DNA of 64,000 nt, taken from assembly GCF_003952165.1 (NCBI RefSeq), contig NZ_RXFT01000001.1, forward strand, positions 930,001 to 994,000, written 5' to 3'. Below are positions 54,165 to 63,354 of this stretch, piece by piece (the first letter of the stretch is position 1; every line of letters begins with the position of its first letter). The stretch comes from Variovorax guangxiensis (GTDB lineage Bacteria > Pseudomonadota > Gammaproteobacteria > Burkholderiales > Burkholderiaceae_C). The position numbers and the translations under genes are program-made. Below the pieces are notes generated by a model that saw only the letters and a program-made list of their open reading frames with translations, was not told the origin of the DNA and ran no database searches.

Positions 54165-55606
54165 TGAAAACCACCGCCTTCGCGCAAGGCGTGGCCGCAC
54201 TGGCCCTCGGCGCATTCGCGCTCGCGGGCGGAACGAACGCCTGGCCGCAGGCGCGCTCCTGCATGGAACGTAGTCAGCCGGTATCGCAGGCCGTCGACTT
54301 CGCGGCCGCCGCCGCGCGGCAGTCGCCCGCGGTGGTGAGCATCATGGTCACGCAAGGCAGCGGCGACCGGCCCGCCATCGGCGACGTGCGCCCCTCCATG
54401 CCATGGGATAGGGCGTGGGCGCGTGGCTTCGCCTCGGGCTTCATCATCGGCAGCGACGGATACATCCTGACCAGCGCCCATGCGGTGACCGGCGCCCGGG
54501 CGATCTCCATCGTCACCGCCGACCAGCGCCGCTTCGATGCCGAGGTGGCAGGAGTGGACCGCCTCAGCGATGTCGCGCTGCTGAAGGTCGCGGCTTCAGG
54601 CCTGCCGGTCGTCGTTCCGCGCCGCGGCGGCGAGCTGTGCCCCGGCGAGCGCGTTGCCGCCATGGGCGCGCCGTTCGGCTTCGAGCGCAGCGTGACCGCC
54701 GGCGTGGTGAGCGCCAATCCGCGCTACATGCCTGGAGGAAGCGGCGTGCCGCTGATCCAGAGTGACGTGGCGCTCAACCCAGGCAACTCGGGCGGGCCGC
54801 TGTTCGACGAACGGGGCGAGGTGGTGGGAATGAACTCGATGATCTATTCGCCCGGCGGCGGATATTTCGGCATGTCGTTCAGCCTGCCCATCGATACCGC
54901 GATGCGTGTCGCGGATGAACTCCGCGCGACCGGGCACGTGAGGCGAGGGCACATCGGCGCCCGCACCCAGCCCCTGACGGCCGAGCTGGCGCCGGCCTTC
55001 GGCCTTGCCTCCACTCAGGGAGCGCTGATCGTGCGGGTCGACCCGGACAGCCCGGCCGCGCAGGCGGGGCTTCGCAGCGGCGACGTGGTGCTGGCCGCCG
55101 GAGGCGACACCGCGATGAGCTACGCCGACATACAGAATCGCGTGGCCGCTGCCCGCGCGGGCAGCCGGATCGCGCTGAAGATCTGGCGCCACAAGGCGCC
55201 GTTGACGGTGCAGGTGGGCGTGGTCGAGAACCCGCCCGATGTCTCGCCCCGTACGGCCGCGCGCGCCGCCGCGCAGCAGGAAACGCGCTTCGGGCTCGAA
55301 CTCATCGAGCGCAAGGGTGTGCTGGGCATCAGCCTGCCGTCCCCGGGGCTGTATGTGCAATCGGTCTCCGGTTCGGCCCAGATGGCGGGGCTGCGATACG
55401 GCGACATGCTGATCGCGGTCAACGACGTGGAGGTGGCCAGCCTGGCGGACTTCGACACGGTGATCCGCTCCGTCGCGGAGAGCGACACGGTTGCGCTGCT
55501 CGTCGTGCGTGGCTCGGCTCGAAGCTATGTGCCGATCCTCCCGCGCAGTGCCGCGCGCGCTCCGGTGGCGCGGCACGCAGGCGAGGCGGCCGCGCCTGTG
55601 CCCTGA
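54164..55606 (+). CDS. HtrA/DegP-like serine protease with two PDZ-like regions
   Basis: The 480-residue protein has a signal peptide (about 1-30) and catalytic His106 (SAHAV), Asp136 (SDVALLKV) and Ser209 (LNPGNSGGPLF). A PDZ domain (about 285-360) and a second PDZ-like region (about 385-465) follow. It shares layout and many residues with the 51552 protein, suggesting a duplication, with the canonical GNSGG retained here. It is translationally coupled to a USP and followed by a NUDIX gene 10 bases on. Confidence 0.9.
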   Translation: MKTTAFAQGVAALALGAFALAGGTNAWPQARSCMERSQPVSQAVDFAAAAARQSPAVVSIMVTQGSGDRPAIGDVRPSMPWDRAWARGFASGFIIGSDGYILTSAHAVTGARAISIVTADQRRFDAEVAGVDRLSDVALLKVAASGLPVVVPRRGGELCPGERVAAMGAPFGFERSVTAGVVSANPRYMPGGSGVPLIQSDVALNPGNSGGPLFDERGEVVGMNSMIYSPGGGYFGMSFSLPIDTAMRVADELRATGHVRRGHIGARTQPLTAELAPAFGLASTQGALIVRVDPDSPAAQAGLRSGDVVLAAGGDTAMSYADIQNRVAAARAGSRIALKIWRHKAPLTVQVGVVENPPDVSPRTAARAAAQQETRFGLELIERKGVLGISLPSPGLYVQSVSGSAQMAGLRYGDMLIAVNDVEVASLADFDTVIRSVAESDTVALLVVRGSARSYVPILPRSAARAPVARHAGEAAAPVP

Positions 55607-55616
55607 GGCTTTCGCG

Positions 55617-56150
55617 ATGGAAAAGACGAGCAGCTGCGGCGTTCTGGTGTTTGACATGGCAGGGCAGTTGCTGCTGTGCCACGCGAGCGACAGCCGCTAC
55701 TGGGACATTCCCAAGGGTGCCGCCGAAGGGCAGGAGGAGGGCGCGCAAGCGGCTGCGCGCGAGGCGGGCGAGGAGTGCGGTCTCCGCCTGTCACCGGAGC
55801 AACTGCGGGAACTGGGACTCTTCCCCTATCGCAAGGGCAAGGATCTCCGGCTCTTCGCGGCGCTGGTGCGGCCCTTCGAGGCGAAGAGCTGCGTGTGTTC
55901 CAGCTTCTACACCGACCGCCATGGACGGCGGCGTCCCGAGATGGACGCGTTCCGCTGGGCCACCTTCGAGCAGTTGCCCCGGCTCTGTGCGCCCAGCCTT
56001 GCCGCGGTGCTGACGCAGGCGTTGTCACTGGCAGCCATCCACGGGCAATTGCTCTACGAAGTGGGGCCGGTCGATGTTGCACCCGGGCCGCACGGCTTTC
56101 GCGCAGTTGATCCTGCGCAAAGCCGCGCGCAGGCGGCCGCTCAAGAATGA
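55617..56150 (+). CDS. NUDIX hydrolase
   Basis: The 177-residue protein has the Nudix box from Gly34 (G-x5-E-x7-REAGEE-C-G-L, residues about 34-56) within a SCGVLVFDMAGQLLLCH to PKG fold. It hydrolyses a nucleoside diphosphate linked to another group; the substrate is unknown. It ends the USP-HtrA-NUDIX unit that starts at 53742 and is the last gene of the low-oxygen block. Confidence 0.85.
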   Translation: MEKTSSCGVLVFDMAGQLLLCHASDSRYWDIPKGAAEGQEEGAQAAAREAGEECGLRLSPEQLRELGLFPYRKGKDLRLFAALVRPFEAKSCVCSSFYTDRHGRRRPEMDAFRWATFEQLPRLCAPSLAAVLTQALSLAAIHGQLLYEVGPVDVAPGPHGFRAVDPAQSRAQAAAQE

Positions 56151-56189
56151 CCGCAGGCCGTTCCCGAAAAACCATCACGAGGTCGCCCC

Positions 56190-56345
56190 ATGAACATCAC
56201 CTTGAACGCAACCCTGCAAATCCTGGGGTTCTGCATCGCAACGCTGCTGGCAACTGGTGTCCTCGTGCTGGCGGGCTTGAATGAACGGAATTCTTCGCCG
56301 AACGGCCTGGAAACCATCTCGCACACAACGAAAGACTCACGATGA
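56190..56345 (+). CDS. 51-residue single-pass membrane microprotein
   Basis: A short reading frame from ATG 56190 codes for a protein with one hydrophobic segment (about 9-31: LQILGFCIATLLATGVLVLAG) and a polar tail. Its TGA overlaps the next ATG (ATGA) of the iron-sulfur protein, the classic coupling signature. I recognise no family; it may anchor or assist the electron-transfer protein. Confidence 0.55.
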   Translation: MNITLNATLQILGFCIATLLATGVLVLAGLNERNSSPNGLETISHTTKDSR

Positions 56346-56647
56346 AGTCCAACCGCAGAACTTTCATGCTCACGCTTGCCGCAGCAGGGGCGGCCGTTAC
56401 CGCCACCGGCTCTTTCGCACAGGCTCGGCTCGATGAAAAAGACCCGCAGGCCGTGGCCTTGAGTTATGTAGCCGACTCGGCGAAGGCCGACGTGAAGAAG
56501 TTCCCGAAGCATGACAACGCGCAGCTGTGCAACGGCTGTGCGCTTTGGCAATCCAAGCCGACGGATGCGCAAGGCAACTGCGCACTGTTTGCCGGCAAGC
56601 AAGTCAACGCCAAAGGCTGGTGCAGCGCTTGGTCCAGGAAGGTCTAG
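56342..56647 (+). CDS. High-potential iron-sulfur protein (HiPIP)
   Basis: The 101-residue protein has a Tat-like signal (NRRTFML then Ala-rich to about residue 27) and four cysteine ligands Cys63, Cys66, Cys80 and Cys94, in the HiPIP spacing C-x2-C-x13-C-x13-C. It is a small periplasmic electron carrier. The twin-Arg signal fits export with the [4Fe-4S] cluster inserted. Coupled to the upstream microprotein by an ATGA overlap. Confidence 0.9.
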   Translation: MKSNRRTFMLTLAAAGAAVTATGSFAQARLDEKDPQAVALSYVADSAKADVKKFPKHDNAQLCNGCALWQSKPTDAQGNCALFAGKQVNAKGWCSAWSRKV

Positions 56648-56706
56648 CGGACCGATTTCGTCAGCTTCAAGCGCATGGCGCGTGCGAATGAGGCGAGGCC
56701 GGCCAA

Positions 56707-57300
56707 GTGCGGCTATCGATTTGCGACCGCGCGGCTCTCGCTGGGCTCCCAGCCGCCACCCAGTGCCATGGTCTGGAGCGCGCCAGCGTGGATGCCATCG
56801 CTGCCGACGCGGGCGTCTCCAAGATGACCGTGTACAGCAACTTCGGCTCCAAGGAGGGGTTGTTCGAGGCGGTCGTGCGCGACAGGACAGTAGCCGTGAT
56901 GGCTGGCTTCCCCGGGGCCGGGGCGCTGGACCCGAACCAGCCGGAGAAGGTGCTGCTGGTGATTGGGGAGCGGTTTCTCGCGCTGGCGCGCGGGGACGCC
57001 CTGGGCGCGTTGCGCGCCGTCTATGGCGTCGCGGGGGCGCAACCGGAAGTCTGTCGCGCGCTGTACAAGGAGGGGCCGGAGCGTGTGATGGACGAGCTGG
57101 CTGCATATCTGCTTCTTGCCAGCTCGGCGGGCACGCTGAAGGTGCGGAATCCGCTCCAGGCAGCGGACCTGTTCCTGTCGATGTTCCTGGGCTCCGGCCA
57201 CATCCGCGGGATGCTGAAGCTCGACATGCCGGATACCCGGGAAAACAAGGCTCTTCTGCAAGAGGCTGTTCGGGTCTTCATGAGGGCCTACGGCGCGTAG
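56707..57300 (+). CDS. TetR-family regulator with irregular N-terminus
   Basis: The 197 residues from GTG 56707 contain a TetR HTH core (ERASVDAIAADAGVSKMTVYSNFGSKEGLF) and a helical ligand-binding half. The usual first helix before it is missing: the preceding text reads RAALAGLPAATQCHG instead of the standard RxxILxAAxxLFxxxG, and an in-frame stop lies at 56689. Another frame opens with an ATG at 56674 (MARANEARPAK) like a TetR N-terminus. Either a frameshift has broken the gene or the start is wrong. Target unknown. Confidence 0.6.
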   Translation: MRLSICDRAALAGLPAATQCHGLERASVDAIAADAGVSKMTVYSNFGSKEGLFEAVVRDRTVAVMAGFPGAGALDPNQPEKVLLVIGERFLALARGDALGALRAVYGVAGAQPEVCRALYKEGPERVMDELAAYLLLASSAGTLKVRNPLQAADLFLSMFLGSGHIRGMLKLDMPDTRENKALLQEAVRVFMRAYGA

Positions 57301-57360
57301 GCTCTACAGGGTAGCTTGCCGGCAATGGGGCAGAACTCCTGGTTGCCTCCCGCGCGCATT

Positions 57361-57388
57361 ATTTAACATAACGCACATTGTGTGAAAA
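57361..57388. other. dif/XerCD-like recombination site
   Basis: ATTTAACATAA (57361-57371) is identical to the XerD arm of the proteobacterial dif consensus. The next six bases (CGCACA) fill the central region and TTGTGTGAAAA (57378-57388) is a weaker XerC-arm match (about 6 of 11 positions). It lies in AT-rich intergenic DNA between the TetR-like gene and the ankyrin gene. Confidence 0.5.
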
Positions 57389-57485
57389 TTATACCGCGCA
57401 GGGAGCTAGTCCAACCGGCCATCGCCGCAGGCAGCGGCATCCACTGCACGACTCAGCAGCAGCCGCGCCGAAGAAGAACGAAAGC

Positions 57486-58166
57486 TCACCACTTGCCGTC
57501 CTTGGGAACGGCCTTGGCCGCGCTGGCTTTCGCATTGGCGGCCGCGGCGATCATCGAGGCGGCTTCCGAGCGGTTCGCCTTGTTGGCGAAGTCGACGGCG
57601 GTCATGCCCAGCTGGTTCTTCATGGTTGTGTCGGCGCCCTCTTCAAGCAGCAGCTTCACGGCATCGTTGGAGCCGTACATGGCGGCCATCATCAGCGGCG
57701 TGGTGCCGTTGGGCGATTGCGCGTCGATGAAGGCGAAGTTCTCGAGCAGCGTCTTCATGATCGCGATCTGCCCGCTGGTGGCCGCGTAGTGCAGCGGCGT
57801 CCATCCGGTCTTGTTGACGGCAGCGTCGCGCTTGAGCAATTGGGCGACCACGTCCTGCTGGCCCTTGATCGCAGCGAGCATCAGCGGGGTTTCGTCCTTC
57901 GGGCTGGCGATGTCCACATCGGTCTGCGGCGCTTCGATCAGCACCTTGATCACCTTCGGCGAGGGCTCGCGCAGCGCGATCAGCAAGCCGGTCTGGCCGT
58001 GCTCGTCGCGCGTGTTGGGGTCGAAGCCGCGCTGGATCAGGTTGCTGACGCCGCTGGCGTTGTCGCCGCGAACGGCGCGGAAGAAGTCTTCGAACGAACC
58101 AGCGTTCGCTGCAAAAGATGCAACAATGACAACAAGATAGATGGATTTCTTGAAGTAGTTTTTCAT
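57486..58166 (-). CDS. Exported ankyrin-repeat protein
   Basis: The 226-residue protein has a signal peptide (about 1-22, AANA) and five ankyrin repeats between about 40 and 195 (DEHGQTGLLIAL, DETPLMLAAIKGQQDVVAQLL, GWTPLHYAATSGQIAIMKTLL, GTTPLMMAAMYGSNDAVKLLL, each in part). Such repeats bind other proteins. Its start overlaps the stop of the tatD gene by 4 bases. Confidence 0.9.
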   Translation of the reverse strand: MKNYFKKSIYLVVIVASFAANAGSFEDFFRAVRGDNASGVSNLIQRGFDPNTRDEHGQTGLLIALREPSPKVIKVLIEAPQTDVDIASPKDETPLMLAAIKGQQDVVAQLLKRDAAVNKTGWTPLHYAATSGQIAIMKTLLENFAFIDAQSPNGTTPLMMAAMYGSNDAVKLLLEEGADTTMKNQLGMTAVDFANKANRSEAASMIAAAANAKASAAKAVPKDGKW

Positions 58167-58969
58167 GATTTGACTTCCCTGAACAATGCTTCGAAATTGT
58201 CGCTCGTGGCCTTGGCGATGGCCTCTACGGGCATCTGCCTGAGTTCGGCGATCTGCTGCGCCACATAGGGCACGTAAGACGGGTTGTTGGTCTTGCCGCG
58301 GTACGGAACCGGCGCGAGGTACGGGCTGTCGGTCTCGATCAGCATGCGGTCCAGCGGCACGAAGGCGGCCACGTCACGCAGGTCCTGCGCTTTCTTGAAG
58401 GTCAGGATGCCGGAGAACGAGATGTAGAAGCCCAGGTCGAGCGCGGCGCGGGCCACCTCGGCGGTCTCGGTGAAGCAATGGAACACGCCGCCGGCAGCGC
58501 CGGGCGAGCCGTCTTCACCCTCTTCCTTCAGGATCGCCAGCGTGTCCGCCGAGGCTTCGCGGGTGTGGATGATCAGCGGCTTGCGCGTCTGCTGGGCAGC
58601 GCGGATGTGCACACGGAAGCGGTCGCGCTGCCATTCCAGGTCGGAAATGCTGCGGCCGCCCTTGCGCTCTTCCATCTGGTAGTAGTCGAGGCCGGTCTCG
58701 CCGATGGCGACCACGCGCGGCCGCTGCGAAAGCCGAACCAGATCTTCGATCGAGGGCTCGGCGATGTCCTCGTTGTCGGGGTGCACGCCCACGCTGGCCC
58801 AGAAGTTGTCGTAGCTGGCGGCCAAGGCCTGCACTTCGTCGAATTCCTCGAGCTTGGTGCAGATGCAAAGCGCCCGGTCGACCTGCGCCGCGGCCATGGC
58901 GGCGCGGATCTGCGGCATCTGGCCCGCGAATTCGGGAAAGCTGAGGTGGCAGTGGGAGTCTGTGAACAT
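58163..58969 (-). CDS. TatD-family metal-dependent DNase/hydrolase
   Basis: The 268-residue protein has the metal-binding DSHCHL (4-9), GETGLDYY, PLIIHTREA, VFHCFTET and ETDSPYLAP motifs in TatD order. It is a TIM-barrel 3'-5' exonuclease used in DNA repair. Downstream of the holB-pilZ unit with a 113-base gap and coupled to the ankyrin gene. Confidence 0.93.
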   Translation of the reverse strand: MFTDSHCHLSFPEFAGQMPQIRAAMAAAQVDRALCICTKLEEFDEVQALAASYDNFWASVGVHPDNEDIAEPSIEDLVRLSQRPRVVAIGETGLDYYQMEERKGGRSISDLEWQRDRFRVHIRAAQQTRKPLIIHTREASADTLAILKEEGEDGSPGAAGGVFHCFTETAEVARAALDLGFYISFSGILTFKKAQDLRDVAAFVPLDRMLIETDSPYLAPVPYRGKTNNPSYVPYVAQQIAELRQMPVEAIAKATSDNFEALFREVKS

Positions 58970-59082
58970 CGGAAATGGTGGGATGCGAGGCGCACCCCCT
59001 TGTCTGGCCCGGACTGCCGGGTTTCGTATGGGAGGCAGGCGCCGTCGACCGAGTTCCGCGTCACGAGGACGGGGCGGAAAAC

Positions 59083-59469
59083 TCAGATGGTTTGCGTGGG
59101 GCGATCGGAGGCCATCGAGCCGCCGAGTGCCGCCTCGATGCGCGCCTTCAGCTGGCGCGACTTCTCGTCGGAAGGAAAACGGATACCCACGCCCGGCGCC
59201 CGGTTGCCGGCGGCGCGCGGCGGCGTGATCCAGGCGACCTTGCCGGCCACCGGGTAGCGCTGCGGGTCTTCGGGCAGCGTCAGCAGCACGTAGACGTCGT
59301 CGCCGAGCCGGTATTCGCGCGTGGTCGGAATGAAGATGCCGCCCTCGGCGAACAGCGGGATGTAGGCCGCGTACAGCGCGCCCTTTTCCTTGATGGCGAG
59401 CTGGATGACGCTCGGCCGGGCGGGTGTAGAGGATGCTGCGGGTGCAGCGGATGCGGCAGGTTGGTTCAT
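59083..59469 (-). CDS. PilZ-domain protein
   Basis: The 128-residue protein is a single PilZ-like domain (about 20-122), with IPTTREYRLGDDVYVLLTLP and VGIRFPSDEKSRQLKARIEAAL. The RxxxR and D/NxSxxG c-di-GMP motifs are not clearly kept, as in PilZ of type IV pili. Its ATG overlaps the holB stop (ATGA). This pilZ-holB linkage is standard in proteobacteria. Confidence 0.9.
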   Translation of the reverse strand: MNQPAASAAPAASSTPARPSVIQLAIKEKGALYAAYIPLFAEGGIFIPTTREYRLGDDVYVLLTLPEDPQRYPVAGKVAWITPPRAAGNRAPGVGIRFPSDEKSRQLKARIEAALGGSMASDRPTQTI

Positions 59470-60482
59470 GGTCGGCGACGAGCGGCAGAGTTTAGGGTGG
59501 TTCGCGCTTCGCTCACAAGCGCTTCGAGCATGAGGCCGGCGTTGAACGGGTGCTCCGCGGTTCTCGCGGCGCTTGCGAGCGACTTCGACCAGCGCGCGAG
59601 CGCCAGTCGGGGCGGTGCAGCGGGCAGATCGGCGGCCTCGAAGAAACGGGGTGCGGCGCCGTTGCCGACGGCCATCAGGTCATGGCAGAGCTTCTGCAGC
59701 GCGCCGACAGCCTGCGCGGGCGCGTGATCGGCCAGCGCGCCGACGTCGCCGCGCACCATGGCCTTGGGCAGCAGTGCCCAGGCCTTGGGCGACTGTCCCG
59801 AGCGCGCGAGCTTCAGTGCATCGCTGGGCCGGCCACCGGCGGCGCGCAGCAAGGCGGCCGCGTCGGCGGCGGGCACGTCCTGCGCGGCGAGCCAGGCCTC
59901 GGCCTCGGCGGTTGCGGGCCATGGCAGCGTGAAACCCAGGCAGCGGCTGCGGATGGTCGGCAGCAGCTGCCACGCGGCCTCGCTGGCGAGCACGAAGCGC
60001 ACGTCGCCCACGGGCTCCTCCAGCGTCTTCAGCAGCGCATTGGCCGTGATCGTGTTCATGCGCTCGGCCGGATACACCAGCACCACCTTGCCGCGGCCGC
60101 GCGCGCTGGTGCGCTGGGCGAAGCCGACCGCGTCGCGCATCGCCTCCACGCGGATCTCGCGGCTGGGCTTGCGCTTCTTGTCGTCGATGTCCGCCTGCGC
60201 CTTTTCGTCGAGCGGCCAGCCGAGCTCCTGCATCGCGACCTCCGGCATCAGCACGCAGAGGTCGGCATGCGTGCGCACCTCGATGGCGTGGCAGCTCGGG
60301 CAATTGCCGCAGGCGGTGCCCTCCTCCGTCGGCTGCTCGCACAGCCAGGCGGACGCCAGTGCCAGCGCCAGCTCGTACTGGCCGATGCCCGACGGGCCCT
60401 GCAGCAGCCAGGCGTGGCCGCGCTGGCGCAGCAGTTCGGTCAGCGGCCGGCGCAGCCAGGGAGACAGTGCCTCGGCGCTCAT
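59466..60482 (-). CDS. holB: DNA polymerase III delta' subunit
   Basis: The 338-residue clamp-loader subunit has the P-loop-like [11 protein letters not shown] (note Q instead of K), a zinc cysteine cluster CGNCPSCH, the SRC motif (IRSRC) and LLKTLEEP. It loads the beta clamp. The start ATG 60482 overlaps the tmk stop; a longer reading extends into tmk and is wrong. Confidence 0.94.
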   Translation of the reverse strand: MSAEALSPWLRRPLTELLRQRGHAWLLQGPSGIGQYELALALASAWLCEQPTEEGTACGNCPSCHAIEVRTHADLCVLMPEVAMQELGWPLDEKAQADIDDKKRKPSREIRVEAMRDAVGFAQRTSARGRGKVVLVYPAERMNTITANALLKTLEEPVGDVRFVLASEAAWQLLPTIRSRCLGFTLPWPATAEAEAWLAAQDVPAADAAALLRAAGGRPSDALKLARSGQSPKAWALLPKAMVRGDVGALADHAPAQAVGALQKLCHDLMAVGNGAAPRFFEAADLPAAPPRLALARWSKSLASAARTAEHPFNAGLMLEALVSEARTTLNSAARRRP

Positions 60483-61135
60483 CCGGCGCGACCTCCGGCC
60501 AGCACGCCATGCGCCCTCAGCGCGGACTCGATCTGCAGCCAGACCTGCTCGCGCGTCTGGCTGGCGTCGATGCGCACGAAGCGCTGCGCGTCGGCGCTTG
60601 CGCGTTCCGCATAGCCCTGGGCAACGCGGCGGAAGAACTCGACCGGTTGCGCCTCGAACTTGTCGGGCACGCGAGCACCGGCCAGCCGCTGTGCGGCGAT
60701 CTCGGGAGCGAGGTCGAACCACAGCGTGATCCGTGGCTGCAACAGCTTCGTGCCGCCCGCCTGCCCCTGGACCCATTGCTCGAGAGTCGACAACACGGCG
60801 TTGTCGAAACCGCGCCCCCCGCCCTGATAGGCGAAGGTGGCATCGGTGAACCGGTCGCAAAGCACCACATCGCCGCGCGCCAGTGCCGGGCCGATGACCT
60901 GGGCGATGTGGTCGCGCCGGGCTGCGAACACCAGCAGCGATTCGGTCAGCGGATCCATCGGCTTCTCGAGGACCAGCCCGCGCAGCGTTTCGGCCAATGG
61001 CGTGCCGCCGGGCTCGCGCGTGCGCACGACCGTGCGGCCCTGCGCCTTGAACAGCGCCTCCAGCGCGTCGAGATGGCTCGACTTGCCCGCGCCGTCGATG
61101 CCTTCCAGCGTCAGAAACAAGCCTTGGTCACTCAT
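60479..61135 (-). CDS. tmk: Thymidylate kinase
   Basis: The 218-residue enzyme phosphorylates dTMP to dTDP. It has the P-loop [10 protein letters not shown] (about 11-20), the DR(Y/F) motif [17 protein letters not shown] and the LID region. Overlaps both neighbours by 4 bases (ATGA). Confidence 0.95.
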   Translation of the reverse strand: MSDQGLFLTLEGIDGAGKSSHLDALEALFKAQGRTVVRTREPGGTPLAETLRGLVLEKPMDPLTESLLVFAARRDHIAQVIGPALARGDVVLCDRFTDATFAYQGGGRGFDNAVLSTLEQWVQGQAGGTKLLQPRITLWFDLAPEIAAQRLAGARVPDKFEAQPVEFFRRVAQGYAERASADAQRFVRIDASQTREQVWLQIESALRAHGVLAGGRAG

Positions 61136-62154
61136 TGGGTCGTTGCCTTCGGTTTGGTGTCGCCGCCGCGCTGGTAGCGGTTGACCGCGCGGTTGTGATC
61201 GTCGAGCGAACTGCTGAACTGGCTGGTGCCGTCGCCGCGAGACACGAAATACAGCGATTTGCTTTGCGCCGGCTGCACCGCCGCCAGCAGCGCCGCCTTG
61301 CCGGGCATGGAAATCGGCGTGGGCGGCAGGCCGCCGCGCGTGTAGGTGTTCCAGGGCGTGTCGGTCTGGAGGTCTTTCTTGCGCAGGTTGCCGTCGAAGG
61401 CGGTGCCCATGCCGTAGATGACGGTCGGGTCGGTCTGCAGCGGCATGCCGATGCGCAGGCGGTTGGAGAACACGGCCGCGATTTCCGCGCGGTCGTTGGC
61501 CTTGCCTGTCTCCTTTTCGACAATGCTGGCCAGAATCAGCGCCTCATCGGCCGATTTCAGCGGCAAGTCGGAGGCTCGGGCGGCCCAGGCAGCTTCCAGC
61601 TTCTTGTCCATGGCGCGCATCGCGCGCTGCAGCAGGGCGATGTCGGTCGAGCCCTTCGAGTAGGTATATGTGTCCGGGAAGAAGCGTCCTTCCGGGTGCA
61701 GGCCGGGCTTGCCCAGCTTGGCCATGAGCGCCTCGTCGGTCATGCCCACGCTCTCGGGCTTGAGCTGATCGGCCTTGGCCAGCGCGGCGCGCACCTGGCG
61801 GATGTTCCAGCCTTCCACCAGCACCACGCTGCGGGTGGCTTCCTCGCCGCGCACCAGAATGTTGAGCAGCAGCTTGGGCGTGACGCCACGCTCCAGTTCG
61901 TAGCTGCCGGCGCGCATCTGGCGGTCTTGCCCAGAGATGCGGAACCACAGGTAGAGCAGTTGCGGCTGCACGTCGACGCCCGTGTCGGCCACCGCCTGGG
62001 CAATGCCGCGCGGCGTGGTGCCGGGTTCGACCGACAGGTCGACGCTGGGCGCAGGCAGCTTGAGCGGCTGATGCACCCACCAAAGGCCGGCGCCGCCGAG
62101 CGCAAGCACGGCCAGGGCGGCGAGCAGGAAGAGCGTGAGGAAGAAACTGCGCAC
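61132..62154 (-). CDS. mltG: Endolytic transglycosylase (YceG-like)
   Basis: The 340-residue protein has one N-terminal membrane helix (about 4-27) and a YceG domain with the catalytic glutamate in [29 protein letters not shown] and GGLPPTPIS. It cleaves nascent peptidoglycan strands. First gene of the mltG-tmk-holB-pilZ operon and divergent from ygfZ. Confidence 0.95.
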   Translation of the reverse strand: MRSFFLTLFLLAALAVLALGGAGLWWVHQPLKLPAPSVDLSVEPGTTPRGIAQAVADTGVDVQPQLLYLWFRISGQDRQMRAGSYELERGVTPKLLLNILVRGEEATRSVVLVEGWNIRQVRAALAKADQLKPESVGMTDEALMAKLGKPGLHPEGRFFPDTYTYSKGSTDIALLQRAMRAMDKKLEAAWAARASDLPLKSADEALILASIVEKETGKANDRAEIAAVFSNRLRIGMPLQTDPTVIYGMGTAFDGNLRKKDLQTDTPWNTYTRGGLPPTPISMPGKAALLAAVQPAQSKSLYFVSRGDGTSQFSSSLDDHNRAVNRYQRGGDTKPKATTQ

Positions 62155-62276
62155 GAGTCCGATGTGGGGATGACGGGGAAAAAGCCGGAGGCAATCAAAA
62201 AACGGTGCCCTTGCGAACCGAAGGGCTGGAGCCCCTGCCGCCTCGAAGGAACAGGCCCGGCCATGATAATTCAGCG

Positions 62277-63203
62277 ATGACCACTGTCGTTCTCAATGGG
62301 GTGACCGCCCTCTCCCATCTCGGCGTGATCCGTGCCGAAGGTCCGGACGCCGCCAGCTTCCTCCACGGCCAGCTCACACAGGACTTCTCCCTGCTCGGAG
62401 CCTCCGACGCCCGCCTGGCCGCGCTGTGCACCGCCAAGGGCCGTGTGATCGCGAGTTTCATCGGCATCAAGCCGCAACCGGAACTGATCCTGCTGGTGTG
62501 CAGCCGCGACATCCTTGCCGCCACGCTCAAGCGCCTGTCGATGTATGTGCTGCGCGCCAAGGCCAAGCTGAGCGACGCCACCGAGCAGTACGCGCTGTAC
62601 GGCCTGGCCGGCACCGCCCTTACCGCCAACGGGCTCGACGCGGCGGCCCCGCCCGGCAAGCGCACGGCTGTCGGCGACGAAGTCAGCGCCGTGTCGCTCT
62701 ACCCGGCCGACGGCGTGCCTCGCGCGCTCTGGATCGCTCCGGCCGGGCATGCCGCGCCCACGGGCCCGGCTCTGGACGACAACCTGTGGCAATGGAGCGA
62801 GGTGCGCAGCGGCATCGTGACGCTGACCACGCCCGTCATCGACGCCTTCGTGCCGCAGATGATCAATTACGAATCCGTGGGCGGCGTGAACTTCAAGAAG
62901 GGCTGCTATCCAGGCCAGGAAGTGGTCGCGCGAAGCCAGTTCCGCGGCACGCTGAAGCGGCGCACCTACCTCGTCCAGGCCGATGCGCCGGTGGCCGTGG
63001 GGCAGGAAGTGTTCGCCGCCGGCGACGCCGGGCAGCCGGTGGGCACCGTGGCGCAGGCCGCGCCGGCGCCCGATGGCGGCTGGTCCGCGCTGATCTCCAT
63101 GCAGATCGCCGCGCTCGAGGCCGGTGGCCTGCGCGCCGGCGCGGCCGACGGCCCGGCGCTCACGGTCGAGCCGCTGCCCTACCCGCTGCTCGAAGACATC
63201 TGA
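62277..63203 (+). CDS. ygfZ: tRNA-modifying / iron-sulfur assembly protein YgfZ
   Basis: The 308-residue folate-binding protein has the family signature KGCYPGQEVVAR, with the conserved Cys. It takes part in Fe-S cluster protein maintenance (MiaB type) in E. coli. Start ATG 62277 follows a 122-base gap from divergent mltG. A strong terminator follows. Confidence 0.93.
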   Translation: MTTVVLNGVTALSHLGVIRAEGPDAASFLHGQLTQDFSLLGASDARLAALCTAKGRVIASFIGIKPQPELILLVCSRDILAATLKRLSMYVLRAKAKLSDATEQYALYGLAGTALTANGLDAAAPPGKRTAVGDEVSAVSLYPADGVPRALWIAPAGHAAPTGPALDDNLWQWSEVRSGIVTLTTPVIDAFVPQMINYESVGGVNFKKGCYPGQEVVARSQFRGTLKRRTYLVQADAPVAVGQEVFAAGDAGQPVGTVAQAAPAPDGGWSALISMQIAALEAGGLRAGAADGPALTVEPLPYPLLEDI

Positions 63204-63248
63204 GCCTGCGCACCCTTTAAACCCCCAACGCCCTCAAAGCGGGTGTTT

Positions 63249-63281
63249 GGCGCTGTCGAAAATCGACGGCGCCATTTTTTT
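63249..63281 (+). terminator. Intrinsic terminator after ygfZ
   Basis: Stem GGCGCTGTCGA/TCGACGGCGCC (one G-T pair) around a three-base loop at 63249-63273, followed by seven Ts (63275-63281). Canonical Rho-independent form. Confidence 0.9.
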
Positions 63282-63354
63282 GCGCGTCTCCTAACCCCGT
63301 TGCCGTTGCCGAGCCGTAGAAGCCGGCACCGATCAACTCCGGCAAGGAAACACC

